Shown here in pieces: positions 19,538-27,738 of a stretch of DNA of 64,000 nt (its first letter is position 1; the number at the start of each line of letters is the position of its first letter). The stretch spans positions 1 through 64,000 of the forward strand of contig SCVA01000022.1 of assembly GCA_004297005.1 (NCBI GenBank), written 5' to 3'. The position numbers and the translations under genes are program-made. The stretch comes from Nevskiaceae bacterium (GTDB taxonomy: Bacteria > Pseudomonadota > Gammaproteobacteria > Nevskiales > Nevskiaceae). A model generated the notes under the pieces. It saw only the letters and a program-made list of their open reading frames with translations, searched no databases and was not told the DNA's origin.

Positions 19538-20449
19538 ATGCCCCAGACCACCCTCCCCGCCAGCCCCGCGTTCCAGACCGTGGGCGTGATCGGCAAGCGC
19601 ACCGATCCCTCGGTGAAGAGCACGCTGATGGCGATCTGCGCCCTGCTGCGCGAACTGGGCCGCGAGGTGCTGGTCGACGAAACTCACTCCGACACCGCCC
19701 GCAAGGCGGGCGTGCCGGCGGTACGCCGCGCCGAACTGGCCGCCCGCTGCCAGTTAGTGGTGGTCGCCGGCGGTGACGGCACCCTGCTCGATGCCGGCCG
19801 CAGCCTGGCCCAGCACAAGGTCCCGGTGCTGGGCGTCAACCAGGGACGCCTGGGCTTCATGGTGGACGTCAATCCCGAGGAGTTGCGCGAAGCCCTGCAG
19901 GCGGTGCTGGCCGGCCAGTACGTCACCGACGACCGCCTGCTGCTGCATACCCATATTCAGCGAGCCGATGGCGGCGAAACCGTGCCGGTGCTGGCGGTCA
20001 ACGACGTGGTGCTACGCAACCTGGCCAGCATCCGCATGCTGGAGTTCGAGACCTGGCTGGGCGAGGAATTCATCAGCCAGCACCGCGCCGACGGCATGAT
20101 CGTCTCCAGCCCCACAGGCTCCACCGCCTATGCGCTCTCCGGCGGCGGCCCGGTGATCCACCCGGCGGTGGCGGCCATCGCCCTGGTGCCGATCTGCCCA
20201 CACACACTCAGCGACCGCCCCATCGTCGTGCCGGCCGACCGGCCAGTGAAGCTCGTGTTGCGCGGCGCCGACAACAGCAAGGCGACGGTCACCTGCGACG
20301 GCCAGGTCAGCGAACCGCTCGCCCCCGGCGACACCGTCATCATCAGCCGCGCACCGCATCCCCTGCGGCTGCTGCATCCGCACCGCTACCACTACTTCGA
20401 TGTGCTGCGCGACAAGCTGCACTGGGGACGTGGTCCGGCGCGCGGTTAA
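19538..20449 (+). CDS. nadK: NAD kinase
   Basis: A 303-residue ATP-dependent NAD kinase, which makes NADP. The family hallmark GGDG is at residues 78-81 (VVAGGDGTLL). The NE-containing second block is replaced in this reading by 'PVLAVNDVVLRN', typical of the proteobacterial enzymes, and 'DGMIVSSPTGSTAYALSGGGPVIHP' is the conserved substrate region. ATG at 19538 is used, in line with the N-terminus of homologues. It is divergent from hrcA and lies 44 bases before recN. Confidence 0.95.
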   Translation: MPQTTLPASPAFQTVGVIGKRTDPSVKSTLMAICALLRELGREVLVDETHSDTARKAGVPAVRRAELAARCQLVVVAGGDGTLLDAGRSLAQHKVPVLGVNQGRLGFMVDVNPEELREALQAVLAGQYVTDDRLLLHTHIQRADGGETVPVLAVNDVVLRNLASIRMLEFETWLGEEFISQHRADGMIVSSPTGSTAYALSGGGPVIHPAVAAIALVPICPHTLSDRPIVVPADRPVKLVLRGADNSKATVTCDGQVSEPLAPGDTVIISRAPHPLRLLHPHRYHYFDVLRDKLHWGRGPARG

Positions 20450-20493
20450 AATCTTTTTCCAAACCCTCTTCTCACCGACGCCGCGCGCGCCCG

Positions 20494-22176
20494 ATGCTCA
20501 GACAGTTGCAGATCAAGAACCTCGCGATCATCGACGAGGCGCAACTGGACTTCGCCGCCGGCTTCACCGTGCTCACCGGCGAAACCGGTGCCGGCAAGTC
20601 GATCCTGCTCGACGCCCTGGGGCTGGTGCTGGGCACCCGCGCCGACCCGGCACTGGTGCGCCAGGGCTGCGACAAGGCCGAGATCGGCGCCGAGTTCGAC
20701 CTCGCCGACTCCACCGCCGCGCGCGACTGGCTGGCCGAGCACGAGCTGCTGGATGCCGACGATGCCAATCTCTGCCTGATCCGCCGCGTAGTGCATGCCG
20801 AGGGCCGCACCCGCGCCTACGTGAACGGTCAGGCGGTCAACGCCGGCCCGTTGCGCGAACTGGGTGAGCGGCTGGTGGAGCTGTTCGGACAAAACGAATC
20901 GCAGACCCTGCTCAAACCCGAGGTGCAGCGCGGCCTGCTGGACGACTTTGGCGGTCACACCGCCGAGCTGGCCGCCGTGCAAGCCGCCGCCAGCGCGGTG
21001 CAGCAGGCCGAGCAGGCAATCGCCGCCGCCCGCGCCGCAGCCAGCCGCGATCCGACCCAGCTCGACTACCTGCGCCACCAGGTACAGGAGCTGGAGGCAC
21101 TGAACCTGCGCGAGGGCGAGCTGGAGGAACTGGAGGTAGAGCATCGCCGCCTCGCCAACGCCGGCCGGCTGATCGAGGATGGCAACCGCGCACAGGAGCT
21201 GCTCTACGGCGGCGAGGCGGCGATCTACGACCTGCTCAACAGCGCCGCCGGCCTGCTCTCCGGCCTGGCCGGACTGGAGCCGGGTTTCGTCGAGGCCGAG
21301 ACCCTGGCCGCCAGCGCGCAGGCCCAGGTGCGCGAGGCCGCCGACCAGATCCAGCGCCTGCTGGATCGCCTGGAGCTCGACCCCGAGGCCCTGGAACGCT
21401 GCGAACGGCGCCTGTCAGCGCTTCACGACATCGCCCGCAAGCACCGGGTACGCCTTTCAGAGCTGCCGGCCCATCAGGCCCGCCTGCGCGCCGAACTCGA
21501 CGGCCTGGAACAGACCAGCGGCGACCTCGAAGCCCTGCAGGCCGCCCAGGCGCAGCGCCTCGCCGTCTACCGCTCGGCCGCTGCCGGCCTCGGCGCGGCG
21601 CGGCGCAAGGCGGCCGGCGGCTTCGGTGAGGCAGTTACCGCGGTGGTGCGACAACTCGGCATGGCCAACGCCCGCTTCGAGGTGGCGGTGGAAACCGCCA
21701 CCGGCGAGCGCGTGCGCAGCCACGGGGACGACGAGGTGCGCTTCGATTTTTCCGCCAACGCCGGCCAGGCACCTCGTCCCCTGGCCAAGGTCGCCAGCGG
21801 TGGCGAACTATCCCGCGTCTCCCTGGCGATCCAGGTCTGCAGCCAGACCGCGCGAGGCGGCGGTGTCGCGACCATGATCTTCGACGAAGTGGACGCCGGC
21901 ATCGGCGGCGGTGTCGCCGAAGTGGTCGGCCAGAAACTGCGCGAGCTGGGCGGCCAGCATCAGGTGCTTTGCGTCACCCATCTGGCGCAGGTTGCGGCGC
22001 AAGGGCGGCAGCACCTGGGCATCCGCAAGGAAGTCAGCGAAGGCCAGACCTATACCCGGGTCAGACCGCTAGAAAAGGATGCGCGAGTATTGGAGCTGGC
22101 ACGCATGCTCGGCGGCCAGGACATCACCACGGCGACACAGGCGCTGGCGCGCGACCTGCTCAAGCGCGCCGGCTGA
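20494..22176 (+). CDS. recN: DNA repair protein RecN
   Basis: A 560-residue SMC-like ATPase in recombinational repair of double-strand breaks. It begins MLRQLQIKNLAIIDEAQLDF. Walker A is TGETGAGKSILLDAL (about 28-42). Two coiled-coil stretches flank the centre. The ABC signature GGELSRVSLAIQ and Walker B TMIFDEVDAGIGG lie near residues 435-470. Length is standard. It follows nadK, a common proteobacterial order. No LexA-box-like dyad was noticed upstream. Confidence 0.97.
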   Translation: MLRQLQIKNLAIIDEAQLDFAAGFTVLTGETGAGKSILLDALGLVLGTRADPALVRQGCDKAEIGAEFDLADSTAARDWLAEHELLDADDANLCLIRRVVHAEGRTRAYVNGQAVNAGPLRELGERLVELFGQNESQTLLKPEVQRGLLDDFGGHTAELAAVQAAASAVQQAEQAIAAARAAASRDPTQLDYLRHQVQELEALNLREGELEELEVEHRRLANAGRLIEDGNRAQELLYGGEAAIYDLLNSAAGLLSGLAGLEPGFVEAETLAASAQAQVREAADQIQRLLDRLELDPEALERCERRLSALHDIARKHRVRLSELPAHQARLRAELDGLEQTSGDLEALQAAQAQRLAVYRSAAAGLGAARRKAAGGFGEAVTAVVRQLGMANARFEVAVETATGERVRSHGDDEVRFDFSANAGQAPRPLAKVASGGELSRVSLAIQVCSQTARGGGVATMIFDEVDAGIGGGVAEVVGQKLRELGGQHQVLCVTHLAQVAAQGRQHLGIRKEVSEGQTYTRVRPLEKDARVLELARMLGGQDITTATQALARDLLKRAG

Positions 22177-22206
22177 GAGTCTCCAGCCGGCGACGGCCGT
22201 CTGTTC

Positions 22207-22635
22207 CTAACCGCGCTTCTTGGCGCCCGGCGAGGCTTCCCGCGCCTTCACGTACATCACCAGGCTGTGGCCAATGATCTCGTAGCCGTGCTTCTCGGCG
22301 ATTTCGTGCTGCAGGCGCTCGATCTCGGGGCTGACGAATTCCACCACCTTGCCGGAATCGACGTCGACCATGTGGTCGTGATGGTCGCCGCGCTCCAGCT
22401 CGAACACCGCGTGGCCGCCCTCGAAGTGGTGGCGCTTCACCAGGCCGGCCTGCTCGAACTGGGTGAGAACCCGGTAGATGGTAGCCAGGCCGATGTCGGC
22501 GTCTTCAGTCAGCAACAGCTTGTAGACATCCTCCGCCGACATGTGGCGCATGGAATTGCCCTCGAGTATCTCGAGGATCTTCAGGCGTGGAAGAGTGACT
22601 TTCAGGCCGGCGTTGCGGAGGTCTTGGGATTCCAT
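22207..22635 (-). CDS. fur: ferric uptake regulator Fur
   Basis: A 142-residue Fur repressor that binds DNA when loaded with Fe(II). The DNA-binding winged helix is 'AGLKVTLPRLKILEIL' through 'DIGLATIYRVLTQFEQAGLVKRHHFEGGHAVFEL'. The metal-binding HHDHMVD block follows, then the dimer domain. Start ATG at 22635 gives the canonical MESQDLRNAGLK opening. It is divergent from bamE, the standard gammaproteobacterial arrangement, and is the natural candidate to control the heme operon beginning at 23525. Confidence 0.97.
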   Translation of the reverse strand: MESQDLRNAGLKVTLPRLKILEILEGNSMRHMSAEDVYKLLLTEDADIGLATIYRVLTQFEQAGLVKRHHFEGGHAVFELERGDHHDHMVDVDSGKVVEFVSPEIERLQHEIAEKHGYEIIGHSLVMYVKAREASPGAKKRG

Positions 22636-22711
22636 GGCGTCGTGTCTGCGTAGCGCTCCCGGTCGGGGGCTTTCCGCTATTATCGCCGCTCGTTTCATTC
22701 CGGCCAACGAC

Positions 22712-23158
22712 ATGCGTGTGCTGCTGATTGCGGTGCTTGGGCTCGCCCTCTCCGCCTGTAACCTGATCTACAAGCTGCCCACTCGCCAGGGCAACGTCAT
22801 CGAACAGAAGCAGCTCGACCAGCTCAAGGTCGGCATGACCCGCGATCAGGCGCTGTTCCTGCTCGGCACGCCGATCGCCGCCAGTCCGTTCCGCGCCGAC
22901 CGCTGGGACTACCTCGGCTACTACAAGTCGCCGCGCGGTCAGGTCAGCAGCCGCACCGTCACCCTGTATTTCGAGGCCGACAAGCTCGCTCGCATCGAGG
23001 GCGCCGCGCCGATCGCGGGCGCCAGCAGCCTCGACACGCCGGATGCCAAGTCGGTGATCGAGCAGCAGAAGAAAGACAAGGTCGATGCCGAGCGCGCCGC
23101 CGAGCCCACCGAGTCAGGCGTAGTGCTCACGCCGGACAGCGCCCCGCAAGCCCCCTAA
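22712..23158 (+). CDS. bamE: outer-membrane assembly lipoprotein BamE (SmpA/OmlA)
   Basis: A 148-residue lipoprotein of the BAM complex that folds outer-membrane proteins. The signal ends in LALSAC (C16). 'VIEQKQLDQLKVGMTRDQALFLLGTPI' is the hallmark block, followed by 'WDYLGYYKS' and a beta hairpin. The C-terminus carries a Lys/Glu-rich tail beyond the usual domain. The start ATG at 22712 gives a clean signal peptide; an in-frame upstream start would overlap fur. A -10-like TATTAT sits at 22678-22683. Confidence 0.95.
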   Translation: MRVLLIAVLGLALSACNLIYKLPTRQGNVIEQKQLDQLKVGMTRDQALFLLGTPIAASPFRADRWDYLGYYKSPRGQVSSRTVTLYFEADKLARIEGAAPIAGASSLDTPDAKSVIEQQKKDKVDAERAAEPTESGVVLTPDSAPQAP

Positions 23159-23414
23159 GAGGCATACGCACCCACCTGGCTGGCGCCCCACTCCGCCACC
23201 AGGCATTAGGCCTTATCACATCACAGCGAACACCTAGCCGCGGTGGCGCCAGCGGTCTGATCCACGGCTGGCGCCTAAACGCCCTATCCGGGCCGGGCGA
23301 GATGGCGTCTCTGGCTGCCCCTGCTCCCGCGCCCCTAGCCAGACAAGGTGACGAATGGCCGTTAACCGGCCCGCGCCGGCAGGGGCAGTCCAATTGTTCT
23401 CAAGTTAATTTTTT
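23159..23414. other. gene-free stretch downstream of bamE
   Basis: The bamE-hugZ gap is 366 bases long. This left part shows no coding frame, no clear intrinsic terminator and no repeat shared with the rest of the window. The right part (23415-23524) holds the Fur-box-like site, the promoter and a leader of about 60 bases. Confidence 0.4.
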
Positions 23415-23433
23415 AATGCGCATCATTTGCATT
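23415..23433. promoter_or_regulatory. Fur-box-like operator of the heme operon
   Basis: The 19 bp read AATGCGCATCATTTGCATT; the complement is AATGCAAATGATGCGCATT, an imperfect dyad of the proteobacterial Fur-box type. It overlaps the predicted -35 of the heme operon, so iron-loaded Fur would block it. A bound Fur has not been shown. Confidence 0.68.
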
Positions 23434-23455
23434 TAGATTTATAGACTACTACCGT
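23427..23455 (+). promoter_or_regulatory. heme operon promoter
   Basis: TTGCAT (23427-23432) and TACCGT (23450-23455) are 17 bases apart, within and just after the Fur-like site. An alternative -10 is the nearby TATAGA. The local sequence is strikingly A+T-rich for this genome. Confidence 0.45.
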
Positions 23456-23524
23456 ACTTGCGCCCGGCCACTCCGCCAGTCCCGCCCCAGTCCGGCGGAC
23501 CTACAACCTTCACATCCGCCCCCC

Positions 23525-24262
23525 ATGAGCAGCTCCGCCGACTCCGCCATTCACGCCCGCGCCCTCTACGCCCGCTGCACCGAGGGCGTGCTGTCGACCA
23601 TCTCGCTGGATGTGCCCGGCTACCCCTTCGGCTCGATCACGCCCTACGCCAGCGACGCCCAGGGGCGGCCGGTGATCCTGATCAGCGACATCGCCCAGCA
23701 CACCAAGAACATCCTCGCCGACAGCCGCGTCTCGCTGACCCTCGCCGAGGGCGGGGAAGACGCCCAGGCCGCCGGCCGCGTCACCATCCTCGGCGACGCC
23801 CGGCCGGTGCCGGCCGAGGAGCTGGAAGTCGCCCAGGCCCGCTACGAGCGCCGCTATCCACAGTCGCGCACCTACCACGCCCAGCACGACTTCCGCTTCT
23901 TCCGCATCGAGCCGGTGCGGGTGCGCTATATCGGCGGCTTCGGCCGCATCCACTGGATCAGCGCCGAGGTCTTCTGCCGCGCCAATCCCTTCGCCGGCCG
24001 CGGCGAGGAGGGCATGGCCGCTCACATGAATGCCGACCACGTCGAGGCGATGCGCGACTACTGCCGTCTGTATGGCTTTGCGCTGGCCGAGGACGAGCAA
24101 CCGCAGATCGCCGGCATCGACGCCGAAGGCTTCGAGCTGAGGGTCGGCAAACGTCTGCTGCGCATCGGCTTCGAGACGCCGGTGGAAACCGCCACCGAGG
24201 TCCGCATGGCCCTGGTTGCCCTCGCCAGGCGCGCGCGCGAGGCCGCCGGCACCAGCGCATGA
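23525..24262 (+). CDS. HugZ-type heme utilisation protein (PNPOx-like fold plus DUF2470)
   Basis: A 245-residue protein. Residues about 15-155 form the split-barrel seen in pyridoxamine-phosphate-oxidase-like proteins ('GVLSTISLDVPGYPFGSITPYASD', 'HTKNILADSRVSL'). Residues about 160-235 form the DUF2470 domain with HMNADHVEAM, the region that supplies heme-binding histidines in this family. HugZ proteins degrade or handle heme in the cytoplasm to release iron. Genes downstream overlap it (ATGA with the 48-codon gene), and the operon begins behind a Fur-like site, so a role after heme import fits well. No Shine-Dalgarno is evident. Confidence 0.85.
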   Translation: MSSSADSAIHARALYARCTEGVLSTISLDVPGYPFGSITPYASDAQGRPVILISDIAQHTKNILADSRVSLTLAEGGEDAQAAGRVTILGDARPVPAEELEVAQARYERRYPQSRTYHAQHDFRFFRIEPVRVRYIGGFGRIHWISAEVFCRANPFAGRGEEGMAAHMNADHVEAMRDYCRLYGFALAEDEQPQIAGIDAEGFELRVGKRLLRIGFETPVETATEVRMALVALARRAREAAGTSA

Positions 24263-24405
24263 GAGCCCGCGCCCTGCGCCGCCCCAGTCGCGAGGATCTG
24301 CGTCGCCTGGCGCAGTTCGGCTTCTGGTTCTTTCTGATCAAGGGCCTGCTCTGGCTGACCCTGCCGCTGGCGCTGGCCTGGTGGATGAACTCCGATGCGA
24401 TTTAG
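24259..24405 (+). CDS. 48-residue single-span membrane protein of the heme operon
   Basis: A short frame starting in the ATGA overlap with the HugZ gene and ending 8 bases inside the receptor gene. The product has an Arg-rich head (MRARALRRPSREDLRRL), one hydrophobic span (FGFWFFLIKGLLWLTLPLAL), and a short tail AWWMNSDAI. The basic head predicts that the N-terminus stays in the cytoplasm. Overlap at both ends argues that it is truly translated and coupled to its neighbours. No family is recognised. It could support heme transfer or the receptor's energy coupling, but that is guesswork. Confidence 0.7.
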   Translation: MRARALRRPSREDLRRLAQFGFWFFLIKGLLWLTLPLALAWWMNSDAI

Positions 24406-26362
24406 CGCTTCCTGCCTGTTGCTGGCGCTCTGCTCCGGTGCCACCTGGGCGCAAACAGCACCGGACGGCGAGGCGATCCAGATACAGCCGCTACCCGAGG
24501 CGGCCTCGCCCACCGATCCCGAAGAACACGCGATCCGCAGCGTGGAACTGGACCCGGTGGTGGTCACCGGCACCCGCACCGAGCAGCCGCTCAGCCGCAG
24601 CCCGGTGGAAGTACAGCTGATCGGCGCCCGCCAGATCGCCAACAGCGGCGCCCGCGACCTGGCCGAGCTGCTGGAGCGCGAGGGCGGCGTCTACGTCAGT
24701 CGCGTCGCCGGCCGGGGCACCAGCATCGAGATCCAGGGCCTGGCCTCGGACCAGATCCTGGTGCTGGTCGATGGCCGGCGGATGATCGGCCGCATCAACG
24801 GCGCCATCGACCTCAGCCGCCTGCGGCTCGACGCCATCGAGCGGGTGGAGATCGTCAAGGGCCCCTCCTCCGCCCTCTACGGCGCCGACGCCATGGGCGG
24901 CGTGATCAACATCATCACCCGCCGCGACGGCCGCCCCGGCGGCGAGCTGAGCACGCGCGTCGACAGCGGCGAAAGCTACGAGCTGCTCGGCAATGCCGGC
25001 TGGACGCTGGGCGCCTTGCGCGGCCACAGCAATGCCGGCTACTTCCAGATCGCGCCCTTCGATCTCGACGAGTCGACCGCCAGCAACGACGGCATCGAGG
25101 GCGAGACCCGCTTCGCCGGCAGCGAGGCGGAATGGCATTTCAGCGAGCGCGCGAGCCTGGGCCTGAGCGGCAACTGGGCGCTGGACGACAGCCACCGCAT
25201 CGACGCCGGTACCGGCGGCCGCGTCTACGACACCCGCAAGCGCGTCGAGGACATCCGCACCGGCCTGGCGCCGCGCTACGACTTCGGTGAGGGCCGGCGA
25301 CTGGCGCTGGACCTCTACTACAACCGCTACTTCGACCAGTTTCTGCAACAGCAGCGCGGCGGCGACGGCAGCGCCGACCTCGACGAGGAAACACTCAACC
25401 AGCTCGGCTCGCTGGGTGCGCAGTACGACCATCGCCTGGGCGCGCACGCTCTGAGCCTGGGTGCGGAGACCTCGCTGGAACAGCTCGACGCCGACCGCCT
25501 CGCCCAGCAGGGCGAGCGCGACCGCCAATCGCTGTACCTGCAGGACGACTGGCGGTTTTCCGAAACCCTGCGCCTGGTGCCCGGCCTGCGCTACGACCGC
25601 GACTCGCAGTTCGGCTCCGAGCTCTCGCCCAAGCTGGCGCTGCGCTGGGACTTTGCGTCCGACTGGTTCCTGCGCGCCGGCTACGGCCAGGGCTACCGCG
25701 CGCCGGACTTCAAGCAACTGTTGCTGCGCTTCAGCAATGCCGCGGTCGGCTACCGCGTCGACGGCAATCCCGATCTGCGCCCCGAACGCAGCAGCGGCTA
25801 CAACCTCGGACTTACCTGGCTGCCCAGCACCCGCTTCAACCTGAGTCTTTCGGCCTATCACAACCGGGTCAGCGACCTCATCGACGTGGTGCAGACCGAG
25901 AGCGGCCCGCCCATCGTCTTCAGCTACGTCAACGTCGCCCGCGCCACGCTCAACGGCCTCGACCTGCAAGGCCGCTGGCGGCCCTGGCAGCCGCTGGAGC
26001 TGCAACTCGGCTACGGCTACCTGCGCAGCCGCGACGAAGACAGTGGCGAGGAGCTGAGCGGCCGCGCCCGCCACCGCGCCAATGCCGCCCTGCGCTACGA
26101 ACGCGCGCGCAGCGCCTGGCAGCTGCGTGGCGTCTGGGTCGGCAAGCGGGTGTTCGGCGTCGAGCTGGACACCGGCGGCGCGCCCACCGGCGCAGGTGTC
26201 GCCAGCGACTACGCCCTGTTCGATGCCCGCGCCGAGCTCAAGGCCTGGGAGCGCTGGCGATTCGCTCTCGGCGTCGAAAACCTGCTGGACGAGGGTGACG
26301 TGCGCTTCCTGCCCATCGCGCCGCGCAATGCCTATCTGGAACTCCGCTGGAGTTTTGAATGA
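24395..26362 (+). CDS. TonB-dependent outer-membrane receptor, heme-receptor type
   Basis: A 655-residue receptor with a cleavable signal (cut near ATWAQ, residue 20), a TonB box at 53-60 (DPVVVTGT), a plug (about 60-180, 'VYVSRVAGRGTSIEIQGL', 'GPSSALYGADAMGGVINIIT'), and a 22-strand barrel ending in Phe-Glu. The segment GYRAPDFKQLLL (433-444) with GNPDLRPE (457-464) resembles the FRAP/NPNL pair of heme receptors, notably HmuR-like ones. The conserved His between these motifs is not seen. The start ATG lies inside the 48-codon gene, and the stop overlaps the HmuY-like gene by 4 bases. Together with its neighbours, heme or hemoprotein is the likely ligand. Confidence 0.9.
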   Translation: MRFSASCLLLALCSGATWAQTAPDGEAIQIQPLPEAASPTDPEEHAIRSVELDPVVVTGTRTEQPLSRSPVEVQLIGARQIANSGARDLAELLEREGGVYVSRVAGRGTSIEIQGLASDQILVLVDGRRMIGRINGAIDLSRLRLDAIERVEIVKGPSSALYGADAMGGVINIITRRDGRPGGELSTRVDSGESYELLGNAGWTLGALRGHSNAGYFQIAPFDLDESTASNDGIEGETRFAGSEAEWHFSERASLGLSGNWALDDSHRIDAGTGGRVYDTRKRVEDIRTGLAPRYDFGEGRRLALDLYYNRYFDQFLQQQRGGDGSADLDEETLNQLGSLGAQYDHRLGAHALSLGAETSLEQLDADRLAQQGERDRQSLYLQDDWRFSETLRLVPGLRYDRDSQFGSELSPKLALRWDFASDWFLRAGYGQGYRAPDFKQLLLRFSNAAVGYRVDGNPDLRPERSSGYNLGLTWLPSTRFNLSLSAYHNRVSDLIDVVQTESGPPIVFSYVNVARATLNGLDLQGRWRPWQPLELQLGYGYLRSRDEDSGEELSGRARHRANAALRYERARSAWQLRGVWVGKRVFGVELDTGGAPTGAGVASDYALFDARAELKAWERWRFALGVENLLDEGDVRFLPIAPRNAYLELRWSFE

Positions 26363-27732
26363 AACCAAGCCCTGCCCTGCTGCTACCCGCCCTGAGCCTG
26401 CTGCTCGTCGCCTGCGCCGGCGACATCTCGCCGGAAAAGAGTCCGGCCGAGGAGGAGCCGGAAACCCCGGCCGAAGCCCTGCCCGGCCCCGGCGGCCCGC
26501 AGGCTAGGTTCAGCAAGACCGATAGCGGCCTCTACCACGCCAGCGTCGATGCCAGCGGCAGCGACTGGATTTACCTCGACCTCGACAGCCAGACCCAGGT
26601 CTTTCCGGCCAGTCCCGAGGCCAGCGCCGACTGGGATCTGGCGCACCGGGGGGCGGAGATCAAGCTCAACGGCGGTGTCTCCGGCACACCGCCTGCCGGC
26701 CAGGCGGTGATCGTCTATGGCGACAAGAGCGCGGAGGGCAGCAGCTACCCCTTCGACAGCGTCAATGCCGCGCCGACCACCACGGCGGTCAGTTACCAGA
26801 CCGATGCCAGCACTACCGAGCTGGGCGCGCTGGCACCCCTGCTGGCACTATTGCAGTCCCTGGGCCTGCCGGTGACCGACCCCACCGCCGGCGTCGCTTA
26901 CGCGATGAACAGCTACCCGGAAGCCGACCAGGAGCCCAATGAGGTAACCGGCGCCGGCGACTACGGCTGGTACCGCAGCAGCGGCCTCGCTGGCAGCAAC
27001 AGCATCGTCGCCCGCGACAACGTCGCCTACGTGCTGCGCAGCGTCGAATGCCGCTACTACAAGCTGCGCATGACCGGCTTCGAACTCGAAGGCGCCATCG
27101 GCCACCCGCAGTACGAGTTCGTGGAAATCCCCGGCAATGCCTGCGGCAGCGCCGACAGCCCGGTGGCGCCCCTGGGTCGCGCCCAGTTCAGCGCCAGCAG
27201 CAGCGGTTACACGGTGGCCGTCGATGCCAGCGACGAGGAAGCCTGGGTGCATCTGGACCTGGTCAATCACACGCAGGTGGCGCCTAGCAATCCCGGCAAC
27301 GATCCGCTGGGCTGGGACATCGCCCTCAAGCGCAGCGACCTGAAGCTCAACGGCGGCGTGTCCGGTAGCGGCAGCGTGCTGCTGCACGACGGCCTGCGCG
27401 ATGACTGGAACGCCCGCGTGCAGGCGCCGGCGGTGACCGACAGCAGCTACCACAGCGACGCCGACGGCGCGCTGGCCTTCGTTACCTACCCCGCCGCCGA
27501 GCGCAGCGGCGACGCCGCCTGCGGCGGCATCAACGGTGACCATGGCTGGTACTACTACTCCGGCTTCTGCAACGACGGCAACGGCATGCACTACATCTCG
27601 CCGCGCGAGGTGGTCTACGTGCTGCGCGGCCGCGACGGCCAGTACTGGAAACTGCGCATGCTCGGCTACTACGACGGCAGCGGCAGCTCGGCGCATCCCT
27701 CGCTGGAATACGCGCCGGTGGCGGCGCCCTGA
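26359..27732 (+). CDS. lipoprotein with two HmuY-type heme-binding domains
   Basis: A 457-residue lipoprotein (LLLVACAG, C19) with an acidic Pro-rich linker and two tandem copies of the HmuY fold. Copy 1 spans about 49-257 and copy 2 about 275-452. Each has a WIYLDL/WVHLDL strand, the hallmark block WDLAHRGAEIKLNGGVSG (92-109) or WDIALKRSDLKLNGGVSG (319-336), a GW-Y segment, and a closing VLR..YYKLRM / VLR..YWKLRM hairpin. HmuY is a hemophore best known from Bacteroidetes, where it feeds the receptor HmuR. Copy 2 has histidines at 343, 365, 395 and 411, candidate heme ligands; copy 1 has none in the matching stretch. The start overlaps the receptor stop (ATGA). Confidence 0.85.
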   Translation: MKPSPALLLPALSLLLVACAGDISPEKSPAEEEPETPAEALPGPGGPQARFSKTDSGLYHASVDASGSDWIYLDLDSQTQVFPASPEASADWDLAHRGAEIKLNGGVSGTPPAGQAVIVYGDKSAEGSSYPFDSVNAAPTTTAVSYQTDASTTELGALAPLLALLQSLGLPVTDPTAGVAYAMNSYPEADQEPNEVTGAGDYGWYRSSGLAGSNSIVARDNVAYVLRSVECRYYKLRMTGFELEGAIGHPQYEFVEIPGNACGSADSPVAPLGRAQFSASSSGYTVAVDASDEEAWVHLDLVNHTQVAPSNPGNDPLGWDIALKRSDLKLNGGVSGSGSVLLHDGLRDDWNARVQAPAVTDSSYHSDADGALAFVTYPAAERSGDAACGGINGDHGWYYYSGFCNDGNGMHYISPREVVYVLRGRDGQYWKLRMLGYYDGSGSSAHPSLEYAPVAAP

Positions 27733-27738
27733 CGGACG

